64,000 bases of DNA, from the NCBI RefSeq assembly GCF_910594005.1, contig NC_057848.1:134054155-134118154 (forward strand), read 5' to 3'. The translations under genes were made by a program, and so were the position numbers. Every line of letters begins with the position of its first letter. Position 1 is the stretch's first letter. This DNA is from Cervus elaphus (lineage: Eukaryota > Chordata > Mammalia > Artiodactyla > Cervidae). The notes below the pieces were generated by a model. That model saw nothing but the letters and a program-made list of their open reading frames with translations, ran no database searches and was not told where the DNA came from. Below are positions 23,940 through 34,721 of this stretch, piece after piece.

Positions 23940-24200
23940 TTTTAATTTATTTTTAATTGGAAGACAATTGCTTTACAATGTTTTGATGGTTTCTGCCATA
24001 CCACAACGCAAATCAGCCATAATAATATATGTATCCCCTCCCTCCCCTCCTCCCCAGTCTGTCTCACCCCTCTAAATTCCTGCCCCCCCCCCATCTCACT
24101 CTTCTAGGTTGTCACAAAGCACTAGGCTGGGCTCCCAGGGTGATTTAGCAACTTCTGACCAGCCGTCTGTTTTATACATGGTAGTGTGTGTATGTTGATG
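23940..24200 (-). mobile_element. L1 3'-end fragment, antisense
   Basis: It has a T-rich start, then ATTGGAAGACAATTGCTTTA, CAAATCAGCCATAATAATAT and a C-rich polypurine-complement region at 24030-24090. This is typical of the 3' UTR of ruminant L1 read in reverse. Confidence 0.75.
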
Positions 24201-25339
24201 CTACTTTCAGAAGAAAACAATAAGTTTAATCAAACATATTTTATAGTGATTTTTTGTACAAAACACTCTGCAAAATGTAGCCTAGAAAACAAAAGTGAAT
24301 AGGATACCTACAGTCCTGCCATTAGGTAAATTGCCCTCTGAGGTGAACTTACGTACTATTTATTGATTTTTTTTTTCAAGATAGTCACAAGTTCATTCAG
24401 GGGTTTTATAGAAAAAAAACATCCTTTTCAGTTTTTGAGAAAAGTGAGTAGTTCTTTCAGATATGACAGTTACTGATCAACAAAATAAATACTAGTGACA
24501 GCTTAAAAGCCTGTGTGTGTTGTTGTGTTACATTAATTACCACTTCTGCCTCTGTATGTAAAACAGTAGCAATGGAGAAACCCCAGAAATGTCTTTGTGT
24601 ATATTAATGTTTTATAATGAATTGAAAAATTATGAGATTTTACGTGACTTGGTGATGAACTGCAGATATCAGTTTACCCATCTGTGAGATGTGGTTCTGC
24701 TGGTCATACTCAAAGAAGGAATGAACAAAACTAGAAGCAGTGTCAGGAGAGGTGTTAAAATGATCAAAGGTAAAGAAAGATCTTGAGGTTAGACCAAAAA
24801 TATGTGTTCAATATGAAAAGACAAAGGAGGGATGGAATAAGAACTATTAAGTTTCCTAGCTAATGACAGAAACTTTTACATTAGGGACACTTTTCAGAGC
24901 TTGAAAGAGGCAACTTGAGCACACCTGTGGAAATACTGCCTTTCATAATTGAAAACCTACAAAGTTAATCACATTTGGGTACAAGATCAGACTATAAATC
25001 AGTTCAGAAAAGGTGACAGATCCAAGGAAATTAAATAGACCTGTTGACCTGGTAGGTCTTACCTACTAGAGACACAAGCTAATGGTTGCCCTTGTGCTTT
25101 CCAGCAAGGCATCCCCTGGGTCTGTCAGCGGGGATTGGAAACCTAGGTGGAAGTGTTGAATTCCTGCTCATCCACCTCTTTGGGCTTCCCTGGTGGCTCA
25201 ACTGGTAAAGAATCCACCTGCAATGAGGGAGACCTGGGTGTGATTCCTGGGTTGGGAAGATCCCCTGGAGAAGGGAACGGCTACCCACTCCAGTATTCTG
25301 GCCTGGAGAATTCCATGGACTGTATAGTCCATGGGGTCG

Positions 25340-26173
25340 TGATAGCTTAAGGTGAATGATGTCGGATTCATGATCTCCGAAGAAGATTTAGCTTTGGGAC
25401 CAGGGACCAGGCTTGATCACTCAAGAGCTTTTGTATAGCAGAGTTTTATTGAAGTATGAAAAGAGACGGAGAAAGCTTCTGACATAGACATCAGGAGGGT
25501 GGAGAGTGCCCCACTCACTAGTCTTAGAAAAGGGAGTTATATACTTTTTTAATTGGTTATTATAATAAATCAAAAGAATGTCTCAAGGTTGTAAAGATCT
25601 TACTAGACCCACTCACTTCCCTTGTGGCTCAGCTGATAAAGAATCTGCCTGCCAAGCAGGAGACCTGGGTTCGATCCCTGCATTGGGAAGATCCCCTGGA
25701 GAAGGGAAAGGCTACCCACTCCAGGGTCGCAAAGAGTCAGACATGACTGAGCGACTTTCACTTCTTCACTTCAGACCCACTCCTACAATTTACATTTTAA
25801 GATGGCAGAATTATAACTTAACAATAGAAAGATCTTACCAGACCCACTCCCATAAAATGCATTTTAAGATAACAGGATTAGTCAGAAGGTTTTCAGGAAG
25901 GAGAAATTGTCCTCAAGCAGGATACATTGTTGTTATATAATCCTTAGTATAGAGTTTAAACTAAGTTTTTTTTGTGTGTAATCATCAGTGCCAGGCTTAA
26001 AAAAAAAAAAAGCTTTATGTGACTAAGACTAAGGAATGTAGAGGGGAAAAAAGATGTTTGTCCTTTCCTCCTCCTTGAGAATCCAAGACCCCTATCTCCA
26101 GTTCAAGAGCCCCAGACCCCTCTCTCCTCCTCGGGGACCCCGGACTTCTTATCAACCTGCCTAGGAATTGTCA
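25340..26173 (-). mobile_element. Solo ERV LTR, antisense, 4-bp duplication GTCG
   Basis: The LTR begins TGATAGCTTA and ends GGAATTGTCA on the + strand, giving TG...CA termini. It is flanked by GTCG at 25336-25339 and 26174-26177. A 4-bp duplication fits a class I (gamma-type) ERV. On the minus strand the poly(A)-signal region AATAAAACTCTGCTATACAA lies near 25452-25430, so U5 is at the low-coordinate end. The U3 part holds a direct repeat (AAAGATCTTAC, AGACCCACTC, CATTTTAAGAT) near 25595 and again near 25829. A Bov-tA SINE sits in the first repeat. No viral genes are present. Confidence 0.88.
25615..25772 (+). mobile_element. Bov-tA SINE nested in the LTR
   Basis: The SINE head (CTTGTGGCTCAGCTGATAAA) and a shortened body are flanked by AGACCCACTC at 25605-25614 and 25773-25782. 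It is therefore the youngest layer of the nest. Its body has an internal deletion joining CCCACTCCAG to GGTCGCAAAG. Confidence 0.92.
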
Positions 26174-26544
26174 GTCGCAAAGAGTCGGACATGACTGAGT
26201 GACTTGAACTTTCACCTCTTCTCTGAGACTGTCCCAGCTTCTCCCTGGGCAGCCTGTTTCTGTGACACTTTAGTTTTTACCTCCTCTAAATCATTTGCTT
26301 CAGGGTATAGTGTGCCTACTTCACACACCTGCATGAGATCCCTTTCCTTGAGACCGGGGATCATATCTGTTTTCCTTGAAACCCCTGCCTCATACCTGGC
26401 AAAAAGCAGGAACATGTGATAAAAATTTTGCTTATTGTCTGACCCAATAGGATTCACGTTCTTTTCTAACCTCCATATCCGTGCATAAACCATGTGTCAC
26501 TTCTTGTTGAAGGTTCTCCCTGCATTTCCTAATCCAGCCAGTTA

Positions 26545-26765
26545 CTGTAGAAAGTCAAGAAGCGCATACACTTTGGATCCAGACACACTGGGGTTGAATC
26601 CTAGCTTTACCACTTCTAGCTGTGACCTTCCTTGACCTCTCTGATCCTCAATTCCCTATCTAGAGAGGTTGGGTACTGTATTTACCTTACTATGTTGTCC
26701 TGGGGATGTGCCTGGCACATCACAAACATTCAGGAATTGGGAGCTGCCCTTATCATTGTTTCTTT
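26545..26765 (+). repeat. MIR SINE
   Basis: GGGTTGAATCCTAGCTTTAC, TAGCTGTGACCTTCCTTGAC and GGATGTGCCTGGCACATCAC follow the MIR consensus in order. Confidence 0.8.
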
Positions 26766-27639
26766 AATACTTAATTCAAGGCATACTTTGTGGAGATAAT
26801 GAAATTAATCAAATATCAGCCTGCCTTAAGGACCTCGCAGCACAGAAATGAAGAGTGAGCAAGTGCACATGTCGGGTAATTCATGGAGATGCTTGTAGGA
26901 CAGGAATTGCACAGAGCTTTGGGAATTCACAAACCAACAAATGATACGTCCCTGGTCTGATACAGCCAAAATTGCTTCCCAGTGGTTAGACTTACCATCT
27001 TAGTATTTGCTAGATACAAGCTTGTTTTATTTTAATCTTATAATATTAATAAACTACTACATAGAATAGAATCGATATAGATAGAATAGATCAGCATAAG
27101 CAATGCTGGATAGAGATAGTAAAAACTAGATAAGATTCCACTAAGATAACTGAGTGAAAATAGTAATTAGCTTTCTCTGCTCTCTGTTAAGTTTTTTAAT
27201 ATACAAAAAAAATCCACATTTCATTAGTATTTTTGTTGTTGCAGTTAATCCAAAAGCTTAGAATTGGCTTTAGTAACTTTATAAACCTGGTATCATATAA
27301 TTCTGTTGTTGGTGATGTACCAGGATCAAGGACTCAGTGGAATATTTGGGACTAATTTCTTCACATCACCTGTTGCTTTCCAAGGCTTTTAGTAAGGGAT
27401 GACAAGAGACCTGATTTTTAACTAATTTCCAGGTTTTTTTTCCTTCTCAGAACAAAGTAAAAGTCCCGAGATGAGCAGGGAGAAGGAAGTGGATTAGATT
27501 AATACACTTGTAAGACTAGCAGGGGAAATGAGGACTGGTTTCTGCCTTGTACCTTTTTTATTCCACTTAGTATCCACTTAATGTTTTCAATGAAGGCATA
27601 CCAATAGCCTGGTAGGTGTAATTATTCAAAATTTAAAAG

Positions 27640-28140
27640 TATTCACAGTCCTGTCAACAGATTAATGGTAAACTGTGGCACATCCCTGCCATAGACTACT
27701 ACCCAGGAATAAAAAGGATTAAACTATTGATACATGCAACAACTTGGATGAATTTCCAGAGAATTATGCTGAGTCAAAAAAGCCAGTTCCAAAAGGTTAC
27801 ACACCATATTGTTTCATTTATATGGATCCTTTGAAATGACAAAATTACAGAAATGGAGAACAGGTTAGTAGTTGCCAGGCAGGGGTTAGGAGGTAGGAAG
27901 GGCAGGAGAGAAATTATTGCAGTTATAAGAGGGCAACATGAAGGATCCTTGGGGTGATGGAAATATTCTGTAGCTTGACTATATCAATGTCAATATTCCT
28001 GGTTATGATATATGACAGTTTATAAGATGTTACCACAATGGGAAAACTGTGTGAAGGGTACATGATATCTTTCTGTATTATCTCTTACAAGTTCATGTGG
28101 ATCTACAATTATCTGAAAGGGAAAAAGTCAAATTTTTTTA
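27640..28140 (+). mobile_element. Ancient L1M 3' fragment
   Basis: It runs from ATTCACAGTCCTGTCAACAG through a TATGGATCCTTTGAAATGAC block to TGGATCTACAATTATCTGAA. This is the order of an old L1 from the end of ORF2 into the 3' UTR. Confidence 0.8.
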
Positions 28141-28721
28141 AAAATTAGCTACAGTAATTTCCACATAGATAAACACTTGCTGTGTCTTAAGCCCCAAATT
28201 TTTAACATAATTAAATACTACAAAAAGCAGTTACTTGTATAGCAACTTTTTTTCTATTGTAGAAACATTAGAACATATGGACAAACAGAATGAAATAGAA
28301 GCAGAAAATTAAATATAATTACTATTATCTTTTTGGCAGTTTTCACTCTGTTTTTTTTCTGAATTTGTATTTTTTTCAGTTATAATTGGGGGTACACAAT
28401 TTAGGTGGTTTTGCCTTCTCTCTGAAATTTTATATCATGCAGATTTCTGTCTTTAAAATTCTTCAAAAACAAATTTCATGTGGCTGTATATTCCATTTCG
28501 TGGATGTTCTATAGTTTATGTAATCATTCTCTAATTACTAGATATTTATCCATCTTATATGATAGATATCCTGACACATAAATCTTTCTACAGTTTCTAT
28601 TTTTTCCTTAATGTAAGTTTTTGTGAATAGAAATCCTGAATTAAAGTACATGAGCATTTTTGAGGTTCTTTGGTATAAATTATCAGATTGCTTTCTGGAA
28701 AAATAGTACTCTTCCCCATTC

Positions 28722-28836
28722 CCCATCTCCCCACTCTGACCACCATCACAGCTGTGACAATCAAAAGTGTTTCCAGACATTGCCAAATGTCCCCCTGAGG
28801 GGCAAAATTGCTGCTGGTTGAAAACTACAGATCTAA
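28722..28836 (-). mobile_element. MER5A-like hAT-Charlie element
   Basis: The sequence includes CAGACATTGCCAAATGTCCC, CCTGAGGGGCAAAATTGCTG and TGGTTGAAAACTACAGATCT, the reverse complement of MER5A with its terminal region at the right. Confidence 0.8.
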
Positions 28837-29149
28837 GATTTACATGTGCAGTGAGACACTTATTGTTAGAATGTCTCTAACACTGTGTCACTAATGTCCT
28901 GAAGTCTAGGCTCTCGGGGTGCTTTTCTTTCTCTGGAGTGCATATGTGCATGTTGTCTGCAGAGTAGAACAGGCTAACCATTTCTTTAAGGCTTTGTTAC
29001 TTTAAGACTTTAAGACTTTGTTACTACCTCTCTGGATTCCCAGTTATTAGAGGAAATTTAAAGTGACCACACTGTCCTACAAAAATTATTTCCCCTAATA
29101 TCTACTATGGTATTCTGAAGTGTCAGTCAGTATATCTATCCTTAGTAAA

Positions 29150-29365
29150 GTGAAGTGAAAGTGAAGTTGCTCAGTCGTGTCCGACTCTTTGCAACCCCAT
29201 GGACTGTAGCCTATCAGGTTCCTCCGTCCATGGGATTTTCCAGGCAAGAATACCGGAGTGGGTGGCCATTTCCTTCTCCAGGAGATCTTCCCAACCCAGG
29301 GACTGAACCCGGGTCTCCCGCATTGTAGGCAGATGCTTTACCGTCTGAGCCACCGGGGAAGTCAC
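29150..29365 (-). mobile_element. Bov-tA SINE, antisense
   Basis: It runs from the GAAGTGAAAGTGAAG tail through TCGTGTCCGACTCTTTGCAA to the head complement GAGCCACCGGGGAAGTCAC. The 10-bp duplication CCTTAGTAAA is at 29140-29149 and 29366-29375. Confidence 0.95.
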
Positions 29366-29489
29366 CCTTAGTAAAAGGGGGCCCAATTAACTGAGAACAA
29401 CTTGGTTCCCTTGATTTTGTATGTAAAGGGAGGAAAAAGAATGGAGTGGGATTTTTGCTAGTTGTTTGATCCTTAAAAATCCTAAGAAG

Positions 29490-29639
29490 GGGACTTCCCT
29501 GGTGGTCCAGTGGTTAAGACTCCACACTCACAGTACAGGGGGCCCGGGCTCGATCCCTGGTCAGGGAACTAGATCCCACATGCCGCAACTAATACCCAGC
29601 ACAGCCAAATTAAATAATTAGATAAATCTTTTTTTTTTT
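29490..29639 (+). mobile_element. CHR-type tRNA SINE
   Basis: GGACTTCCCTGGTGGTCCAG, a TTAAGACTCCACACT stretch, GATCCCACATGCCGCAACTA and an ACAGCCAAATTAAATAATTA tail are present. An imperfect 12-bp flank pair is AATCCTAAGAAG at 29478-29489 and AATCCTTAGAAG at 29640-29651. Confidence 0.88.
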
Positions 29640-30130
29640 AATCCTTAGAAGCCTGTTTTACATAGCATGAGCTCCCAGTTGAAGGTTTGTCTCTCACATC
29701 TACATCTGGCTTCACCTTCTGTTCTTGTTGGAAAGCCCCTGTGTGAAATGACCACCTTCATTATTTCTATCATATTTCAAAACATCATGGAGTCCTGGGA
29801 ACCCACAGTCTCTTTCTGATGTATGACTTTCTGCACCCAGATCTTCTAGTAGCTCAGTTGTAGTTGATGAATTGCCCTAATCCAAGTAAGACAAGAGGCA
29901 ATTTACTTTGAAAAATGAGGAACGTGCAAATACATTGTTAAAAACATAAATTCACTGCAAATATTCTATCATTAAGTGATATGAAACACATTTAAGTCTG
30001 TTTTCCAGTAAAGACATGAACCTTTGAAATTTGTTAGTCCACAGTTCTGAAGTGTCAGATTTAGGTTATGAAGGTGAGTTTGACACTGATTTTCTCTACT
30101 GGCTGTTTCTTTTCTGTTTGTTCCCCTTAG

Positions 30131-30252
30131 GAGCAGTGTCACAGGTGCTGGACAGCCTGGAAGAGATTCATGCACTTACAGACTGCAGTGAAAAGGACTT
30201 AGATTTTCTACACAGTGTTTTCCAGGATCAGCATCTTCACACACTACTAGAT
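30131..30252 (+). CDS. CASK: CASK exon: first L27 domain
   Basis: This 122-nt exon follows a strong tract (GTTTCTTTTCTGTTTGTTCC then CCTTAG). Its first two bases complete Gly (G + GA) after 16123, or Arg (A + GA) after the microexon. It then encodes 40 residues, AVSQVLDSLEEIHALTDCSE followed by KDLDFLHSVF and QDQHLHTLLD, and ends on a codon border before GTAAGT. This is most of the first L27 domain (about human 346-385), an alpha-helical heterodimerisation module. The first CASK L27 is known to pair with the L27 domain of DLG1/SAP97. No stop or frameshift is present. The intron before it is 14 kb, or 10.6 kb measured from the microexon. Confidence 0.97.
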
Positions 30253-31655
30253 GTAAGTCTTTCTCTTTATTAATTTTTTTTTGGTAAACTGAATAGTTAT
30301 CGTAACAGTCCTTTTTCAGTTGCTGTCCATCTGTGAGAAATGCAGGAAGTCATCCATCATAGATTCATAACTAAAATTAAGTATCTTATATATGGTACAA
30401 ATGCAATAGAGCCTAACAAGTCACAGTGGAAAAAATTAAGTATATATGTATATCTTTAGAAGAATCTGTTGAGCTTTGCTGTGATTACCTCTCATTGCTT
30501 CTAAATATTGTTTTCAAACATTGCACCTCAAACATTAGTATAGGAGAGAAAGAATTAAGTTAGACATTGTGCAGTGGACTCTATTCACACACATATATCT
30601 CATACTTAACATTGCTGGTTTTCATAAACTCAGTGTCTCTCTTTAAAACATAAGGATATATTCCATCATTAAATATGACAGACTGCACTGACAGATACAA
30701 GTCAGAAGCTGACAGTTCACATCTGCCTTCATTTCAGTCATGTTTTAAGTAAAATACCTTTCTTAGCACATATTAGTCTACTTGTACATGTTAGTCTTTT
30801 TACAAGAAAAATCTTCCCTTAATAAGAATAAAATTTGCTTTGGGATGCCTAGAACTTTGTGGTGCTCACTGATTAATCAACTATATGATACGAATTAAAG
30901 TAATGCAAAATTTCCCAGAATGTAGTCTACAGAGCATTGTTCTGGGAGATAGTTGTGGGTGTTTCCATTCAAGAGGGGGGAGTAGATCTAAAATTTATTG
31001 GTTAAATTTTTTTACTGACTATATAAGTTTGTGAAATGCTGTGCTGTTTATTCGGTTTATATGGATTCACAACAGGTGTTAGTATATAGCAGTTCTAAGA
31101 TGTCCTATAGCAAAAAACCTGATTAACTCTAATAGCATTTCTCAAACTAATTTGGGCCGAGAATTTTCATTCACAATCCTGCCAAATTGGTAAGGACCAG
31201 TTTGGGAAAAGCCAAGCTAAGAGTGTCACAGTATGTTTCAACTTCCCACCAAGTATAGTATCTCACAGTTGCTTCTATCTATAGATTTGATCAAGTTAGT
31301 TACCATTTTTAATAGTTACACATTTTAATATAGTATATGTATTAATTCAGGACTGAGTAACTGCTACAGCGTGCAATTCTAAAATTTGAGTGGCTTAACA
31401 GAATAGAAGTTTATTTCTTGCTCACATCACAGTCAACTGTAGTAGATGAGGAGAGAAGCAGGAAGAGTCTCTTCCACACAGGCATTCAGGGATCCAGGCT
31501 TCTTTCACTGTATCCTTTGCAGCCAGCCAGCAGATGAGAGAAAATGGAAAATTTTGAAGGGTCAGGGTAGCAAGTGGGCTGTATCAGAGTTGTCTATGTT
31601 CTATTGGCAAATACTAGTTACATGCTTGAGTAGCTGCAAGAGAGCTGGGAAATAG

Positions 31656-31782
31656 GTTTGGTTTTTTTGGTTTTGTTTTGTTTTGTTTTGTTTTTTTGAA
31701 CTTTTTATTTTGGATTGGGCTACCGCCAATTAACAATGTTGTGATAGTTTCAAGTAAACAGCTAAGGGACTCAGCCGTACAA
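31656..31782 (-). mobile_element. Short L1 3'-end insertion, antisense, with (TTTTG)n
   Basis: A (TTTTG)n tract at about 31670-31697 is followed by AACTTTTTATTTTGGATTGG and AACAATGTTGTGATAGTTTC. The duplication GGGAAATAG is at 31647-31655 and 31783-31791, so this is a very short 5'-truncated insertion. Confidence 0.85.
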
Positions 31783-31794
31783 GGGAAATAGTTT

Positions 31795-32225
31795 TTAAAT
31801 GTGCTAATTGAAATAAGTCAGACAGAGAAAGACAAATACTGCATAGTATCAATTTTTTTAAAAAGTCGAACTCATAGGAGCAAAGTGGAATGGTGGTTTC
31901 CCAGGCTGGGAAGTGGGGGAAATGGGGAGAAGTTGGTAAAAGGGTACAGACTTTTGGTTCTAAGATAAATAAGGTCAGAGGATCTAATGTATAGAATGGT
32001 GACTATAGTTGATACCACTGTATTTTATAATTGAAATTTGCTAAGAGATTAGAACTTAAGTATTCTCATCCCCAAGAAATGATAAATATTTGAAGTGATG
32101 GATGTATTAATTAACTTGATTGTTAGAATCCTTTCACAATGTTTACATTTATCAAATCATCATGTAGTACACTTTAAATATATTGCAATTTTATTTGTCA
32201 GTTATACTTCAGTAAAGCTAAAAAA
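31795..32225 (+). mobile_element. Ancient L1 (L1MA-like) 3' end
   Basis: GAAATAAGTCAGACAGAGAA, then GGTGGTTTCCCAGGCTGGGA, GGTGACTATAGTTGATACCA and a TTATACTTCAGTAAAGCTAA end occur in the usual L1 3' order. Confidence 0.8.
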
Positions 32226-32510
32226 TGTGCCCAGGAAGATAAGGAAATGGGTTTTCTCCTTAGTGTAATTTATCTTAAGTAATTTGAGAACATTTCAGAT
32301 TAAATTTATTTCAAATAACTTGTTATTTTCTTTGGACACCGAAAAGCCCTTGAAATGCATTCTATTTTGTGGATAGCTCCTAGCATTCCATTTTCTCCTT
32401 CTTTGTTTTGTCATCATTGTTTTTGTTAATGTGTTGAATTAGTTTGACCTCTTTTCCTTGGTTATTTAAATATCTATTCCTTATCATTATTTCATATGAT
32501 GCAGAAAGTT

Positions 32511-32649
32511 TTGTTCTTTTTGGTTTTTGTGTTTTTTTTGTTTGTTTGTTTTGCGAAGGCATATAGGAATTTCCCAACCAGGGATCGAACCCACACCCCC
32601 TATAGTGGAAGTGCAGAGTTTTAACCACTGGACCACCAGGGAAGTCCCA
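32511..32649 (-). mobile_element. CHR-type tRNA SINE, antisense
   Basis: A T-rich tail complement (32511-32556) precedes ATTTCCCAACCAGGGATCGA and TTAACCACTGGACCACCAGG. The perfect 13-bp duplication GATGCAGAAAGTT is at 32498-32510 and 32650-32662. Confidence 0.92.
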
Positions 32650-34377
32650 GATGCAGAAAGTTGTGAGAGTTGTGAATTTTCCATACAAGTCATAGCTTTT
32701 GCTAAAACTAGTAAGTAGGATGTTTGAAAGAAGCTACAGCAGATCATGGAGATTTGGTTTATTTCAGTGCTAGTCAGTACTAAGATTTACTGGCCTTCTT
32801 TAGATCAAGGACTTTTTGTCATTTAAAGGCTAAGAGAAGCCCAAATTAGTTTTCAGAGCTGTAGTCTTCTTACTTAATGTAACTGAGCATACCAAGCTTG
32901 AGACTGCAGAGGAAATACAAGAACATTGCTAGCTTCTACAAAGAGGGGCAGATAATCAAACGCAGACTGAACTTTGGAACTGAGCCAGGCCACCATTACC
33001 ATCCAATGCTAAACTTCTCAGACCTCACTGCAAATATTTATTTTGAATAACTGCTGCATTCTTGGGTAGACATTGTCACCACTTCAGGAGAGATTCATAG
33101 ATTTTCATAAGGAAAAATGTGTTTAAAGTTCCTTTGGATTTTTATTAATTATAAACTTAGAGAAGTGTCTGTATCAGTATCTGCCCCATCAATGCATCTC
33201 TATTTGAAAAGGAGCCGGTGGCCTGAAAATGAGCTGTGCTCCCCCAAAGACATCACATCTTAAGAATTTTGCAGACAAGCACTACATGTGAAGCCCAGAA
33301 CTCTCCTGAGACAACTGACTGTAAGGCCAGCTCTGGGCAGTGTTGGGATGCATTTGATCCAAACTGAGCCATCCTTCAACGAAAACTCAATCATCCTGAA
33401 TGAGATAATGCCCCCATGATCTACAGCCCTTAAATATGACTCATTAAGCTCTTGTTTCAGAGTTAACAGACGACATTTCAATCATGAGATCCATGAAGTG
33501 TTCAAATGGCTGCCATTTAGAGAAGTCTAGCCATTGAAAAATGTTTAAATACTTCAGTACTTATGATCTGCATAACAAAAAAGGATCATTGTCCAGACCA
33601 ACACTTGAGAAGAAGCTTCTCAACTTTAACCGTCATTCTTCTTCCTTCTAGTGTTCTTGCAATCAGATTGTTTTGTTTTGCAGAATCTCTGTTAGTTCCT
33701 TTTCAAGAATTCCAAGCAGTGACACCTAGTGGCCTTGTTTTGTGGACCATGTCTTGATTGCTACTTTAATCTCACTGAGTCATTTCATGAAATATTTTTA
33801 TTATACTTAAATAATTTCTACTAATTCAATAACACTCACAATCGCTAAGTCTGCAGCCATGATTTTTCAGCTGACTAAACAAAACAAGGTTAAGTTCCTG
33901 CAGAAGATAAAAGATTGTGTAGCACTCTTTTTTTTCTAGCCATGCCTTTAAAATAGTAACAACCTCAGAATTTGAAGAAACAGTTCTTAGAATTAGTTTG
34001 AAGGAAACAAAATATCTGTCATATGGAAAAAGTTCACATTAAAACAAAAGGAGAAACACTGTGGGTTCCACTGAGGGAGGAAACACTTTCTGATTTGAAT
34101 TCTAGTATAATCTGTAGTTAGAAATAGATCCAGAATGTCTAAATATTTGCTATTCAACTAGTTCACCCTGGCACACATATGCTGATTCTCATTTTGTAGG
34201 AAGAGATAAAGAGGAGGAACTGTGCCTGGTCCAGCTTGTTCCAATATTTCTGCTTTCAAAGATTTAAAGCACTGGCACAGTGATGCTCTGTATATGAAAT
34301 ACATAGATCAGTATTAATAAAATACACTTTGGAGTGTGTTTGCTAAAGCCGCCACAAATGAAGTGGCTTAAGATAAC

Positions 34378-34565
34378 CAATTGGGCCTCCTTTGTGGCTC
34401 AGCTGGTAAAGAATCCGCCTGCCATACGGGAGACCTGGGTTCAATCCCTGGGTTGGGAAGATCCCCTGGAGAAGGGAAAGGGTACCCACTCCAGTATTCT
34501 GGCCTGGAGAATTCTATACAGTCCATGGGGTCACAGAGAGTCGGACACGACTGAGTGACTTTCAC
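34378..34565 (+). mobile_element. Bov-tA SINE inserted in the MaLR LTR
   Basis: A complete Bov-tA with head CCTCCTTTGTGGCTCAGCTG is flanked by TAAGATAAC at 34369-34377 and 34566-34574. Confidence 0.92.
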
Positions 34566-34609
34566 TAAGATAACAGATTATTCTTACACTTGTGGAGGCT
34601 AGAAGTCTT

Positions 34610-34721
34610 TTTTTTTTTTTTTAATTTATTTTTTTTTTCAGTGGGTTTTGTCATACATTGACATGAATCAGCAATAGATTTACACGTATTCCCCATCCCG
34701 ATCCCCCTCCCACCTCCCTCT
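34610..34721 (-). mobile_element. 112-bp L1 3'-end insertion in the MaLR LTR, antisense
   Basis: Poly(T) is followed by CAGTGGGTTTTGTCATACAT and the C-rich CCCATCCCGATCCCCCTCCC. The perfect duplication GGCTAGAAGTCTT is at 34597-34609 and 34722-34734. Confidence 0.92.

Larger units (their letters stand above)
25181..26212 (+). mobile_element. Bov-tA SINE split by an ERV LTR
   Basis: The left part is 25181-25339 and the right part 26174-26212 (GTCGCAAAGAGTCGGACATG to the end). The outer duplication CACCTCTT is at 25173-25180 and 26213-26220. Removing the LTR and one GTCG restores a single continuous SINE. Confidence 0.9.
19572..30130 (+). other. CASK: CASK intron after the microexon
   Basis: This 10.6-kb intron is rich in repeats, listed separately. 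19640-20190, 23170-23930, 24210-25160, 26770-27600, 28140-28700 and 29650-30120 hold AT-rich sequence in which I recognise no gene or repeat. Confidence 0.75.
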
